Counted from the stretch's first letter, positions 1-8,735 are shown. The stretch: 18,361 nucleotides of DNA from Actinomycetota bacterium (GCA_003170995.1 PMXT01000162.1:1-18361), one strand, 5' to 3'. Notes: generated by a model not told the origin, from the letters alone. Translations and numbers: made by a program.

Positions 1-1165
1 TCTTCAGGCCCCAGCGCGCCAGGTGAACGAGCCCCGGCTTGGGATCGCGCACGGAGAAGACCGCCTCGACGTAGGGCGGGCGCGGAAACACCGTGCGCTC
101 GCCGGCAAGTAGCGTGATCGCCCAGCGCTTGCGGGCGCCTTCGCTCGTACGCGGGCTCGGCGGATCGCCGGTCAAGTCGCGGTAGGCGATCAGGGGCAGG
201 TTCACGCCGCAGGCGTCGGACAGCGTGTGCCACTGCCAGAGCCGCGGGTTGATCTCCATCAGCTTGTAGGAGCCGTCACGCTCGTCTCGTTTCAGCTCGA
301 CTTGCGAAAGGCCTACGAACTCGCAAGCGCGCAGCAGCTCGAGTGAGGAGATCACGAGATCAGGGAGCCAGAGCGACTCGCCGACTCTGCAGGTTCCGAC
401 GCCGGGAGGCGTCTGGCGCAGCTTGCGCCCACAGAAGACGCCGAGCGCTTCGCCGTCGCGATCGAGGTAGCTCCCGACCGTGTACAGGGCGCTGTCCGAG
501 CCTCGAACGACCTCCTGCAGCATGGGCACGAACGGCTCCGCCTTGGCGTAGGCGTCATCCAGCTCGGCGAGCGTCTCGCAGCGGAAGGCCTGACGCTGGA
601 ACGCCAGCCTGAAGCCGATCGGCTCGGAGGGCTTGACCAGCAGCGGTAGGCCCAGTTCCTCGACGGCGGCGCGTGCCTCGGCGGCCGAGCTCGGATAACG
701 CGTGGCCGGAATCGCTACGCCGATCTCCGTCGCGTGTTCGAGCTGGAAGCGCTTGCGCTGCAGCGGCTCCAGGCGCTGCCAGTCGGGGAACGGGTAGAGC
801 AGTCCGCCGCCGAGCGAGCCGGCCGCTCGGGCGACGGCAGCCAGACCGTCGTCGTGGGTGGGAAAGATCGGAGCCGGCGACGGCAGCAACTCCACCAGCT
901 CAGTGAGAAAGGTGGCGAAACGCTCCTGCTCGAGGTTGGGGTCGGGGCAGAGCACAGGCAGTGCGTGACGCGAACGCAGGCCAAGCGCACTCGGACGGTG
1001 ATCGAGCGCAAGCACACGCACCCCTGCCCTGGCGAGCGAGCGGACGGCGCCGAGACCGTTCACCCAGCCCACGTCCAGAACCAGCGCCGGCGCCGAGACC
1101 GAGCCCGCCAGGTGGCGCGCGATCCGCTCGCGCTCGCTGCGATCGATCAGATTGGCCGCCGTCAC
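1..1165 (-). CDS. ATP-grasp ligase, C-terminus beyond window edge
   Basis: I translated this frame by hand; it stays open for 388 codons from GTG at 1165 to the window edge, so it is a partial gene. ATP-grasp enzymes join a carboxylate to an amine (or similar) through an acyl-phosphate. Visible features are a Rossmann-like N-terminal part (LVLDVGWVNGLGAVRSLARAG, residues 28-48, shown in the gene as a glycine-rich turn), the ATP-grasp lysine strand LLVKPS (175-180), and the metal-binding motif MEINPRLW (303-310) near the ATP-grasp end. Beside a flippase it probably modifies a surface glycan or its precursor; the substrate cannot be told. No Shine-Dalgarno precedes the GTG, but TACGAT lies 6 nt upstream, which fits a leaderless start. 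A good AGGAGG at about 1211-1216 sits too far upstream and leads only to a short out-of-frame peptide. Family assignment is firm, role is inference. Confidence 0.85.
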   Translation of the reverse strand, partial: MTAANLIDRSERERIARHLAGSVSAPALVLDVGWVNGLGAVRSLARAGVRVLALDHRPSALGLRSRHALPVLCPDPNLEQERFATFLTELVELLPSPAPIFPTHDDGLAAVARAAGSLGGGLLYPFPDWQRLEPLQRKRFQLEHATEIGVAIPATRYPSSAAEARAAVEELGLPLLVKPSEPIGFRLAFQRQAFRCETLAELDDAYAKAEPFVPMLQEVVRGSDSALYTVGSYLDRDGEALGVFCGRKLRQTPPGVGTCRVGESLWLPDLVISSLELLRACEFVGLSQVELKRDERDGSYKLMEINPRLWQWHTLSDACGVNLPLIAYRDLTGDPPSPRTSEGARKRWAITLLAGERTVFPRPPYVEAVFSVRDPKPGLVHLARWGLK

Positions 1166-1197
1166 AGGCCGATCGTACTTTGGGCGCGCTTCGAATG

Positions 1198-1228
1198 AAG
1201 CACTCCACCTCCTGACCACGCTCGGCGG
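1198..1228. repeat. 31-bp imperfect repeat, copy A
   Basis: This stretch matches 16556-16586 at 27 of 31 positions by direct reading on the same strand, beginning AAGCACTCCA and ending CGCTCGGCGG. A TTCGAA sits 2 nt before this copy and 3 nt before the other. Both copies are intergenic and next to surface-polysaccharide genes. Function unknown. Confidence 0.5.
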
Positions 1229-1279
1229 GTCGTCAATTGGAACGAGCTCTTCGAGCACTCGCGCACCGGCCGCAGATAC

Positions 1280-1301
1280 GATCCGGCGCCGGCTCCGGAT
1301 C
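1280..1301. repeat. Inverted repeat ahead of flippase start
   Basis: Perfect 7-bp arms GATCCGG (1280-1286) and CCGGATC (1295-1301) are separated by 8 nt that are themselves GC-rich. The element lies 17 nt before the flippase ATG in the divergent intergenic region. It could be an operator or a leader hairpin; in GC-rich DNA such short dyads also arise by chance. Confidence 0.3.
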
Positions 1302-1318
1302 TCCGGCAATCTGTAGCG

Positions 1319-2821
1319 ATGCTCGAGACTGAACTAGAAGAGAAGCCGCCCGGAAAGGCGGGTTTCGCGATTCGCGGGCAGATGTTCCGTCTTGCCCGTC
1401 AATCTCTCGTCTATGGCGTCGGGCCGGTGGTCTCAAAGTTCATCGGCGTCTTCCTGCTCCCGCTCTACACGAGCTACCTGACGACGAAGGACTACGGAGT
1501 AGTCGCGCTGCTGATGTCCGCCGAGGTCGTGGCGGTGATCGTCTTCCGGGCCGGGATCCAGAATGCCTTCTTCCGCTTCTACTACCTCTCGTCCGATCCG
1601 CTCGAGCGGCGCACGGTCGTCCGCACCTCCTTCTGGTTCACGATCACGAGCGCAACGGTCGGGCTGGTGCTGGGGCTCGTGCTCGCGCCGGAGATCGCCT
1701 CGGTGCTGGGACTCCATCCCGGCCAGATCGACCTTGTGCGCGCGACCGCCGTGCTCCTCTGGGCGGACATGAACTACCAGCAGCAGGCGGCGGTCTTTCG
1801 CGTCGAGCACCGTGCCATCGCGTATTCCATCGCCAGCGTGAGCAACGTCGTCATCACGGTCGGAGCGACTGTGACGCTCATCGTCGGGCTCCACAAGGGG
1901 CCGCTGGGCCTGATCGTCGGCAATTTCACCGGCACCCTGTGTGTGTACACGGCGCTTCTCGTCTATCGCCTCAGGTTACTCGGCTTCGAGTTCGACTTTC
2001 GCCTCTACCGCGCGATGGAGCACTTCGGCCTGCCGCTACTACCCTCGGCGCTCGCTCTGTGGGCGACCAAGTTCTCTGACCGATTCTTCATCAACTACTT
2101 CCTCGACAAAAACGAAGTTGGCGTCTACTCCTTCGGCGTCATGATCGCTTCGGCGCTGGTGCTGGTCATCACCGCCTTTCAGCTTGCCTGGCCCGCCTTC
2201 GCCTACTCGATCGAAGACGACGAGGAGGCTCGCCACACCTACGCCTACGTACTCACCTATTTCCTCTTCTTCATGACCTGGGTGGCCGTCGCGCTATCGC
2301 TGCTCGCGCCCTTCCTGGCCCATCTACTCGCCGGCAGGCCCGTCTTCCGCCCGGGCGCCCGTTTCGTACCGGTGCTCGCCTTCGGCACCGTGATCTTCGC
2401 CGGCTACTCGGTGGTGGTGATCAGCATCGGCCGGATACGTAAAACCGGCGCAAACTGGATCATCACCGGCTTGGGGGCACTTGTCGACGTCGCGCTGAAC
2501 ATCCTGCTCATCCCGCGCGTAGGCGCGATCGGCGCGGCGTTCGCGCTACTCGGCGCGTACGCGGTGATGTTCGTAGGGATGAGCTGGCACGCGCAACGAC
2601 TCTTCCCCGTGCCGTACCAGTGGCGCCGAGTAGTGACCGTGCTCGGCGTCGGGGCCGGACTCGTTCTGGCCGGCAAGGCGGTCTCGGTCTCGGCTCCGCT
2701 GGGCCTTGCTATCGCGGCGGCCTTCCCGGTCGTGCTCTTCGTTTTCGGGTTCTACCTGGCTTCCGAGCGAGCTCAGATGGCCAGACTCGCTCGCCGCCTA
2801 GTACACAGGCAACCGGCCTAG
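1319..2821 (+). CDS. Polysaccharide flippase (Wzx-like, MOP superfamily)
   Basis: This 500-aa integral membrane protein has about 12-14 hydrophobic segments, the usual size and layout for oligosaccharide flippases (Polysacc_synt family), which move lipid-linked sugar repeat units across the cytoplasmic membrane. The N-terminal part is typical: a short cytoplasmic tail, then ARQSLVYGVGPVVSKFIGVF (about residues 26-45), then the TSYLTTKDYG loop. The C-terminal half has the family's VDVALNILLIPRVGAIGAA stretch. The ATG at 1319 has no clear Shine-Dalgarno; an in-frame ATG at 1382 (MFRLARQ) would still keep every membrane segment, so the first 21 residues are uncertain. It is divergent from the ATP-grasp gene and fits with the O-antigen ligase and sugar transferase in the same window. 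The substrate is unknown. Confidence 0.9.
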   Translation: MLETELEEKPPGKAGFAIRGQMFRLARQSLVYGVGPVVSKFIGVFLLPLYTSYLTTKDYGVVALLMSAEVVAVIVFRAGIQNAFFRFYYLSSDPLERRTVVRTSFWFTITSATVGLVLGLVLAPEIASVLGLHPGQIDLVRATAVLLWADMNYQQQAAVFRVEHRAIAYSIASVSNVVITVGATVTLIVGLHKGPLGLIVGNFTGTLCVYTALLVYRLRLLGFEFDFRLYRAMEHFGLPLLPSALALWATKFSDRFFINYFLDKNEVGVYSFGVMIASALVLVITAFQLAWPAFAYSIEDDEEARHTYAYVLTYFLFFMTWVAVALSLLAPFLAHLLAGRPVFRPGARFVPVLAFGTVIFAGYSVVVISIGRIRKTGANWIITGLGALVDVALNILLIPRVGAIGAAFALLGAYAVMFVGMSWHAQRLFPVPYQWRRVVTVLGVGAGLVLAGKAVSVSAPLGLAIAAAFPVVLFVFGFYLASERAQMARLARRLVHRQPA

Positions 2822-2841
2822 CGCTCTAGTCGAGCCGACTC

Positions 2842-3786
2842 TCAGCTCACAATGATGAGCGCGCTTGCCTTGTACAGCCCAGAGCGAACGGTCACCCGGT
2901 AGCGGCCAGGCGTCGCCGGAGCGCGTAGCGCAAGCGAACGACTCGAAGCCAATCCACGTCGCCCGACGAACCGCCAGCGTACGAGCTTGCGATCGGTCGA
3001 TATCGCGAGCCTGAAAACCTTTCCGGCGCGAACATGGATGCGCCCCGGTCGCAGTTGAAGAATGCGTACGCGCACAGAGGTCGGTGCGGTCGCAGCCGAT
3101 TCGTTGCCGACGGAGTCGACTGCCTTCAAGGTCAAGTTGTGCCAGCCCATAGATAGGCGACCGTCGACCGTTCCCTGCCAGTCGAACATATTGGACTTAC
3201 GTGCTCGGTATTTCGTCGTCTCAACCAACTTCCCATCCACGAAGAGAAGTACGCGAGCGCCCTCGCTCACTCGGTAGCTGATGTGAAGGAGATCCTTGTT
3301 GCCATCGCCATCGGGCGAGATCATGTGCGAGCTCACAGAGACCGAGGTGATCTCGGGCGCCTTGGTGTCGAGCCGTATGACGTTGGGTAGCACGATCTTC
3401 CGCCGTGTGAGGCGGACGAGCACTTGGTAGTTCCCATCCGGGACGAGTCGACCGGTGTTATCGCGCCCGTTCCAGATCAAGCGAAGCGGCCCCGGCGGCC
3501 TGTCCTCACCGCTGAGAAGCCGCCGAATCTCCCCACGCCCCGGCCGGATGATCGAGAGCGTGACTCGCTCGCTATGGCGAAGCGAGAACCCGACCCGAGC
3601 CTTCGACTCGTTGCAGTGGCAGGTAGGCGAGAACAGCTTCGTGACACGAGTGCGAATTATGGGCGACGGCGTGAGCTTCAGGTGCTCGGTCACCACAAAG
3701 GCGAGACCGGTCGCCAACATCAGAAGCGTGACGAGTACGGGTGGGCCAAAGCGCTTAAACACGGGCGAATTGAGTTTACGTGTCAC
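2842..3786 (-). CDS. Membrane-anchored FlgD-Ig-like repeat protein
   Basis: This 314-aa protein has a short basic N-terminus and one membrane helix (about residues 15-33), then an extracytoplasmic region. Around 103-128 it carries a classic FlgD-type Ig motif (IWNGRDNTGRLVPDGNYQV). A second similar domain begins near ISPDGDGNKDLLHISYRVS (156-174) and ends in a VDSVGNES loop (223-230), and a third beta-rich region follows. FlgD-Ig folds serve as structural or adhesive modules on secreted proteins; no enzyme motif is seen. A CHC pair (C56, C58) lies just outside the membrane. The start is GTG at 3786, supported by AAGG about 6 nt upstream. It converges with the flippase (20-nt gap) and diverges from the response regulator. 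A surface or glycan-binding role is inference from location. Confidence 0.75.
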   Translation of the reverse strand: MTRKLNSPVFKRFGPPVLVTLLMLATGLAFVVTEHLKLTPSPIIRTRVTKLFSPTCHCNESKARVGFSLRHSERVTLSIIRPGRGEIRRLLSGEDRPPGPLRLIWNGRDNTGRLVPDGNYQVLVRLTRRKIVLPNVIRLDTKAPEITSVSVSSHMISPDGDGNKDLLHISYRVSEGARVLLFVDGKLVETTKYRARKSNMFDWQGTVDGRLSMGWHNLTLKAVDSVGNESAATAPTSVRVRILQLRPGRIHVRAGKVFRLAISTDRKLVRWRFVGRRGLASSRSLALRAPATPGRYRVTVRSGLYKASALIIVS

Positions 3787-3819
3787 TCAGCCTTGTGTGG
3801 CAGGAGAGCAGAAACTCGC

Positions 3820-3848
3820 TCGACAAGCTTATTGCCCCGTGGTAAGCT
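3820..3848 (+). promoter_or_regulatory. Putative promoter for response regulator
   Basis: TCGACA (3820-3825), a 17-nt spacer and TAAGCT (3843-3848) resemble a sigma-70-type actinobacterial promoter. A start around 3855 would leave a leader of about 20 nt before the GTG at 3876. The assignment rests on sequence only. Confidence 0.4.
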
Positions 3849-3875
3849 GAGATTTGCTCTCGAGCTGCCGCCAAA

Positions 3876-4295
3876 GTGACCTCTACGATCGCCACCATTC
3901 TCGTCTGCGAAGACGACCCTAGTCTTCGCCTCTTGTTTCGACTCTCCATCGAGCCGCACGGCTACCGCGTCGTCGAGGCCGGTGACGGCAGGTCGGGAAT
4001 CGAGCTAGCACGAAGCGTCGAGCCCGATCTGGTTGTCGTCGACATGCGTCTGCCCGACTGCAGCGGCGTTGAGGTTGTGCGAGCGCTCAGGGTTGCGCCT
4101 GCGCTCGAGAAGACTCCGATCTTGATGGCGACAGGAAGCATGCAGCCTGGCGATCGGCTAGCGGCGGAGGACGCAGGTGTCGACGCCTTCCTCTACAAGC
4201 CCTTCAACATGGCCAGGCTGGTCGAAGAGATCGAGCAGCTGCTCGGAAGGCGCGAGATCGGCGACGTCGGCCTCCCGCTTCGTCGTTTGCACTGA
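3876..4295 (+). CDS. Stand-alone response-regulator receiver protein
   Basis: This 139-aa protein is a single CheY-like receiver domain with no output domain. All signature residues are present: acidic pair D13/D14, phospho-acceptor D56 (VVVDMRLPDCSG), T86 (ATGS) and K108 (YKPF). The last 20 or so residues are a short tail without a recognisable fold. Such proteins pass a phosphate on to, or dock with, partner proteins. The partner cannot be read here because no histidine kinase is in the window. The start is GTG at 3876; the Shine-Dalgarno is poor. It is monocistronic, divergent from the FlgD-Ig gene and convergent with the O-antigen ligase. Confidence 0.88.
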   Translation: MTSTIATILVCEDDPSLRLLFRLSIEPHGYRVVEAGDGRSGIELARSVEPDLVVVDMRLPDCSGVEVVRALRVAPALEKTPILMATGSMQPGDRLAAEDAGVDAFLYKPFNMARLVEEIEQLLGRREIGDVGLPLRRLH

Positions 4296-4422
4296 CGATT
4301 GCGATTTCGAAGCGGGGCTGGCTGTGCGCTCGAGTGGTGCGACGGCGTCACATTGCTCGCAACACTCACTGATCGAGCAGCAGCCCCCGAATGCAGCGCG
4401 GGTCGCCCTTGGCTTCACCGCG

Positions 4423-5895
4423 CTACGGAGTACGGACTGCGTCACCCCTAATCGCGAACTCCTCACCTGGGAGCGTGAGCGGGGCAGCAACCGCGATCGC
4501 CAAAAAACCCCAGGTCATTGGATCTTCGAAGAAGCCCGAGTAGAAGAGACTGTGCACGGCAATCGCCGTTAGGGCCAGCGCACAGACAAGCTGAACGCGC
4601 CCCGAGAAACTCGGCCCGGCGCGCCGGAAAGTCACGAGCAAAGCTGCGCTGAGAAGCCACAGGAAAAGCACTAAGCCGATCACTCCCTCCTCCGCGGCGA
4701 CCGTCACCGGCGCGGTGTGCGAGGTGACCTTGCGTAGATCTTGCCCAGGCAGCCCGATGAGATCGGCATAGGCGCGTCTGAAGCCACCAATACCGACGCC
4801 GATGAGCGGGTGATCGACGGCGATTCGAATCCCGTGCGTAACGAGGGTCGAGCGAGTCGAAGTGATGCTGCTCAGATCGCTCTTCTTTCCGTCGAGCACC
4901 CGCGCTCGCGCTTGCGGCGTCACCAGTGCGACAGGAACGATCAGTATCGATAAGGCCACGAGCGGAATCACCGCACGCCGGCGCCAGGCGACGAGAGCAG
5001 CGGCCACGACCCCGACGACAAGAGCCGTGAAGCTCGACTGCGAGAAGGAGAGCGCGAGCCCGATCCAGAGTGCGGCAATCGCGACTGTCGCGATGGCCAG
5101 CCAGGGGCGCCCGACACGCATAACCACAAGTGCGAGACAGGCGAGTATCGCGAGCACGAGAAAACGTCCGTAGATAGATGGGTCCCAGAACACCGAGTTG
5201 ACCCGGAAGAAAGGCGCATAGGCGTTCGAGTTGATGACCTTCGGGTTCCAGAAGATGTCACGCGTCTCGTACTGATAGACACCAACCAGCGCGAAGACGA
5301 GAGCCATCGCGACGAGCTGCACGAGAAGACCCTGAAGTAGCCGCCGCGACCAGCGCAACCGAGCGAGCGAGAGTGCGAGATAAGTGAACGGCAGCAGAGC
5401 CGCATCGAGCTCGGTCGACCCTCTTCGGATATCGACGCTCCAGATAAGCGAGATCGCGCTCCAAACGACGAACGCCGCCAGCGGCCACGCGATCGGCCCG
5501 AGCTCTCGCGACCGCTTGTCGCCCCGGTAAATCTCCAGCGCGAGCACGATCGTGGCCGCCGTGATGATCAGGTAGAGCAGGGCGAACGAGCTGTAGATCG
5601 ATCCACTCAGCTTGAATGGAAGGCGGACCGGGACGCAGGCCAATGCGAGAATCGGCAGTAGCTGTGGCAGGCGCAGCAGCGCGACGATGAGCACCGCTGT
5701 CACCGCGAGCACAACCGCGGCAACTGTCAGCAGCGGTACGAGGCTGGAATGCGGCGCGAACGCTGCGGCCGCGAGCCCACCTCCACACACCGTGAGCGCA
5801 AGTCCGACAAACCGTACGCCTCGATGCCTACCCAGCAGTAGGCCGACTATTCCGAGCGCCGAAAGCGGGCCGCCGATTTGCGCGAGCGCGTCCAT
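4423..5895 (-). CDS. O-antigen ligase / polymerase (Wzy/WaaL-type)
   Basis: This 490-aa protein has about 12 membrane segments. It carries the O-antigen ligase (Wzy_C) hallmarks: a hydrophobic SFSQSSFTALVVG segment (283-295), a large periplasmic-type loop with R348, the DHPLIGVGIGGF motif (361-372), and SHTAPVTVAAEEGVIG (392-407). This family polymerises lipid-linked repeat units or joins glycans to an acceptor on the outer face of the membrane. The family alone does not separate polymerase from ligase. The ATG at 5895 follows GAGAAGG by only 2 nt, which is closer than usual, so a slightly downstream start is possible. It probably works with the flippase at 1319-2821. Confidence 0.88.
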   Translation of the reverse strand: MDALAQIGGPLSALGIVGLLLGRHRGVRFVGLALTVCGGGLAAAAFAPHSSLVPLLTVAAVVLAVTAVLIVALLRLPQLLPILALACVPVRLPFKLSGSIYSSFALLYLIITAATIVLALEIYRGDKRSRELGPIAWPLAAFVVWSAISLIWSVDIRRGSTELDAALLPFTYLALSLARLRWSRRLLQGLLVQLVAMALVFALVGVYQYETRDIFWNPKVINSNAYAPFFRVNSVFWDPSIYGRFLVLAILACLALVVMRVGRPWLAIATVAIAALWIGLALSFSQSSFTALVVGVVAAALVAWRRRAVIPLVALSILIVPVALVTPQARARVLDGKKSDLSSITSTRSTLVTHGIRIAVDHPLIGVGIGGFRRAYADLIGLPGQDLRKVTSHTAPVTVAAEEGVIGLVLFLWLLSAALLVTFRRAGPSFSGRVQLVCALALTAIAVHSLFYSGFFEDPMTWGFLAIAVAAPLTLPGEEFAIRGDAVRTP

Positions 5896-5980
5896 AACCT
5901 TCTCGTCAGCACCCCGCGCCCCGCGCCCAACAAGCCCGGCGCGGCCTCACCTTGCAGGGTGAAACCGTCAAAGCCGAGCA

Positions 5981-6008
5981 AGTGTACAGCGGTGGCGCCG
6001 ACTCACAA
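5981..6008 (-). promoter_or_regulatory. Putative promoter for O-antigen ligase
   Basis: On the minus strand TTGTGA (6008-6003), a 16-nt spacer and TACACT (5986-5981) form a plausible promoter. The leader to the ATG at 5895 would be about 80 nt. It sits in the 154-bp gap between the exporter and the ligase; nothing else is evident in that gap. Confidence 0.35.
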
Positions 6009-6049
6009 CAGCAAAGGGATTTGCGAGCTCCTCTTTCGAGCGAGAGTCA

Positions 6050-6955
6050 CTAGGGCGAGAGCTCATCAGCCGTCGTGGCGCCGGCGCGCCGGCCGATAAA
6101 GAGACGGCCTCCCCAGACTGCAAGCGCAAGAGCGCCCAGCCCGATGCCCACGAGAACAGTGATGTCGGTCCAGTTGCCCGGTAGCGGCTTGAGCAGCTTG
6201 AAACCACTCAGTAGGAGCACGACCGAGAAAGCGATACGGAGCACCCTGTCCGGAATGCCGACGCTCACCTGGCTACCGATCATGATTCCGGGAATCGAGC
6301 CCGGAAGCATCCAGAGGAGCGCGTGCCAGGCGACGTCACCATTGACGACGTGACCGAGACCCGCCACCCAGCAGAGAGCGGCAGCGTGGAAGATGTCGGT
6401 GCCCACGATGCGTCGAGCTGTAAGCGGAAAGGCGAGGAGCATCACCAGCCCGAAGAAGGTACCGCTGCCAACGGAGGTGAGCCCGACGACGAAGCCGCCG
6501 GTCGCCCCCAGCGCGAGAGCGATCGCATGGTCGCGCGGGCGAAGCAGAAATGCCTCCTCGCTGACTTGGACGCCTCCCTTGACGAACGTCTTGATCAGAA
6601 AGCCGATCCCACCCAAAATCAGCGCCGCCGCGATGATCCGCGCCTGCAGATTGACGGCGCCCTTGCCCAGAAGGTGAGTGCACCAGACTCCGACCAGCGA
6701 CATCGGCGCCGAGCCACAGAGCATCCAGAGGACGAGTCGCTTGTGGATGGTTCCGAGTACGTGATGACGCGCGGCGCCAAACGACTTGAAGATCGCTCCG
6801 TGCATCAGGTCGGTACCGACCGCCTTTCCCGGATCGAAGCCGAAGACGATCATCAGGAGCGGCGTCATGAGCGAGCCGCCCCCCATCCCGGTCATCCCGA
6901 CCAGTGTGCCCACACCAAGGCCCAGCAGTACGAACTGCCAGGTTCCGCCGCTCAC
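6050..6955 (-). CDS. TauE/SafE family sulfite or sulfonate exporter
   Basis: This 301-aa membrane protein has about eight hydrophobic segments arranged as an internal repeat. The two glycine-rich signature stretches are GMTGMGGGSLMTP (20-32) and VGLTSVGSGTFFG (157-169), as expected for TauE/SafE permeases, which have been linked to export of sulfite, sulfoacetate and related anions. The GTG start at 6955 overlaps the sat stop by 4 nt (GTGA), so the two are translationally coupled. It is the last gene of the sulfur operon, and sulfite or a C3 sulfonate made upstream is the natural cargo. That choice is inferred from context; the family also carries other substrates. Confidence 0.85.
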   Translation of the reverse strand: MSGGTWQFVLLGLGVGTLVGMTGMGGGSLMTPLLMIVFGFDPGKAVGTDLMHGAIFKSFGAARHHVLGTIHKRLVLWMLCGSAPMSLVGVWCTHLLGKGAVNLQARIIAAALILGGIGFLIKTFVKGGVQVSEEAFLLRPRDHAIALALGATGGFVVGLTSVGSGTFFGLVMLLAFPLTARRIVGTDIFHAAALCWVAGLGHVVNGDVAWHALLWMLPGSIPGIMIGSQVSVGIPDRVLRIAFSVVLLLSGFKLLKPLPGNWTDITVLVGIGLGALALAVWGGRLFIGRRAGATTADELSP

Positions 6956-8085
6956 CGCCGGTAGGCCTCTATCAAGACGTCGGCGACCTCGCGTCGCGTG
7001 AACTCGATCGGAGGCTCCTCACCCGCCGCGAGCATCTCGCGTACCTTCGTACCCGACAGCATGACTCTGTCTTCGGCGCCATGCGGGCAGCTCTTGGTCG
7101 AGGCCATCGAGCCGCAGCGCCGGCACCAGAAAGAGTGCTCGAACATCATCGGCTCGATATCGAGCTCGTGCGGCGCGAACTCGTCGAAGATCAGCTGAGC
7201 ATCGTAGGTGCCGTAGTAATTCCCGACTCCCGCGTGGTCGCGACCAACGATGAAGTGCGAGCAGCCGAAGTTCTTACGACAGATCGCATGCCAGATAGCC
7301 TCGCGCGGACCGGCGTAGCGCATCGCCGCGGGAAAGGCGGACAGGACGACGCGGTCGGGCGGGTAATAGCCCTCGATCAGCTTGCGGTAGCAGTCCACGC
7401 GCACGCTCGAGGGGATGTCGTCCGACTTGGTGTCGCCGACCAGCGGATGGATGAGCAGACCGTCCACGATCTCGAGCGCGACCTTGGTCAGGTACTCGTG
7501 CGCCCGGTGAATCGGGTTTCGAGTCTGAAAGCCGACGACTCGGCGCCAGCCGCGCTCGGCGAAGGCCGCTCGCGTCGCGGCTGGATCCAGCGCCAACTCG
7601 GGGAAGAGCGGTGTCTGGCGCTCGAAAACTGTCACCTCACCAGCGAGGTAACGCGGCTTTTGGGTAAACAGGCGGGCGACACCCGGGTGGGCGCCATCGG
7701 TCGTGCGGTAGCAGAGCTCGGCCTCGCGCTCGACGTCGTAGTCGAACACCTCGGTGACATCGAGCACCGCGTAGAGGCGGCCGTCCTCACCGGCTAGAGC
7801 AACCCGGTCGGCCTTCGGCGCCTCGTCTACGGCCAGGCAGACGGGCAACGACCAGGGAAGCGCGTTCGGCAGTCGCATGCTCTCGAGCACCGACTCGTAC
7901 TCGTTGCGGCCCATGAATCCATTGAGCGGCGAGAGGGCGCCGCTGGCGATCATGTCCAGATCGGCGAGCTCGCGCGAGCTGATCGCAACCGTCTCGAGTG
8001 ATTCGACGCCATCCGGGCGCGGGCCGGTGCGATCGACAAGCTCACCGCCGTGCGGCTTGATGAGCCTGTCCAGGGCGGAACTCAT
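6952..8085 (-). CDS. sat: Sulfate adenylyltransferase (ATP sulfurylase)
   Basis: Makes adenosine 5'-phosphosulfate (APS) and pyrophosphate from ATP and sulfate in the cytoplasm. The 377-aa protein is the single-subunit type. It carries QTRNPIHRAHE (187-197) with the HxxH-like nucleotide motif, GRDHAGVG (281-288), and a zinc-binding set C321, C324, C333, H335 as found in several bacterial and archaeal homo-oligomeric enzymes. It lacks a fused APS kinase domain, which is instead encoded by the adjacent cysC. The ATG at 8085 overlaps the cysC stop by 4 nt (ATGA), and its own stop overlaps the exporter start. Identity is clear. Confidence 0.97.
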   Translation of the reverse strand: MSSALDRLIKPHGGELVDRTGPRPDGVESLETVAISSRELADLDMIASGALSPLNGFMGRNEYESVLESMRLPNALPWSLPVCLAVDEAPKADRVALAGEDGRLYAVLDVTEVFDYDVEREAELCYRTTDGAHPGVARLFTQKPRYLAGEVTVFERQTPLFPELALDPAATRAAFAERGWRRVVGFQTRNPIHRAHEYLTKVALEIVDGLLIHPLVGDTKSDDIPSSVRVDCYRKLIEGYYPPDRVVLSAFPAAMRYAGPREAIWHAICRKNFGCSHFIVGRDHAGVGNYYGTYDAQLIFDEFAPHELDIEPMMFEHSFWCRRCGSMASTKSCPHGAEDRVMLSGTKVREMLAAGEEPPIEFTRREVADVLIEAYRR

Positions 8086-8735
8086 ACGCTCATCTCGTTT
8101 CCGACCAGTCCGAGCTGCTCGAGCTTGGCGATCACTACGCCGGCCGCCTGCTCAGGCGTCAGCTGCTCGGTGTCGAGGGCAATGTCCGGGTTGGCAGGAA
8201 TCTCGTAGGGATCGTCTACACCCGTGAAGCCCTTGATCTCGCCCGCGAACGCCTTCGCGTAGAGGCCCTTAACGTCGCGGCGGGCGCACTCCTCGACCGA
8301 GGCGCCTACATACACCTCAACGTAGGGACCGAACTCCTCGACCAGCGCGCGGTTCTTTTGGCGGATCTCCTCGTAGGGAGAGATGGCGGCGGCGATCACC
8401 GCGGCGCCGTGACGTGTGAGCCGCGAGGCGACCCAGCCGATTCGTTCGATGTTGGTGTCGCGATCTTCCTTCGAGAAGCCGAGGCCCTTGGACAGATGAG
8501 TGCGTACGGTGTCGCCGTCGAGGTACTCGACGATGCAACCGCGCTCGTCGAGGGCCGGACCGACGAGATGCGCGATTGTCGTCTTACCCGAGCCCGAGAG
8601 GCCACTGAACCAGAGCGTAAAGCCGCCGCCGCGTAAGCGATCCGATTCCGGGTGCTCGTGCGGGTAAATGTGCTCAACGGTGCCCGCTGTCTGGCCGCCA
8701 GCCGACGCGCCCGAGGGGACTTGCTTCTCGGTCAT
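8082..8735 (-). CDS. cysC: Adenylyl-sulfate kinase
   Basis: Phosphorylates APS at the 3' position to give PAPS, the sulfate donor for sulfotransferases. The 217-aa protein has the Walker A loop GLSGSGKTT (45-53), DGD (73-75), ISPYEEIRQKNR (119-130) and the KGLYAKAFAGEIKGFTGVDD lid region (156-175). The open frame runs 84 codons further upstream (to 8987), but that part is a shadow of cysH. The ATG at 8735 is preceded by GGAAGG at a suitable distance, shares one base with the cysH stop (TGATG), and gives normal family length. The first 35 or so residues are longer than a minimal CysC and look flexible. Confidence 0.95.
   Translation of the reverse strand: MTEKQVPSGASAGGQTAGTVEHIYPHEHPESDRLRGGGFTLWFSGLSGSGKTTIAHLVGPALDERGCIVEYLDGDTVRTHLSKGLGFSKEDRDTNIERIGWVASRLTRHGAAVIAAAISPYEEIRQKNRALVEEFGPYVEVYVGASVEECARRDVKGLYAKAFAGEIKGFTGVDDPYEIPANPDIALDTEQLTPEQAAGVVIAKLEQLGLVGNEMSV

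Noticed and set aside
734..1198. Open frames on the plus strand over the ATP-grasp gene (also 343-612 and 961-1215)
   Set aside because: They are antisense shadows with R/A/S-rich low-complexity products, while the minus-strand frame gives clear ATP-grasp motifs.
2828..2840. Possible terminator between the flippase and FlgD-Ig genes (AGTCG-AGC-CGACT)
   Set aside because: A 5-bp stem with no T-run is too weak to call.
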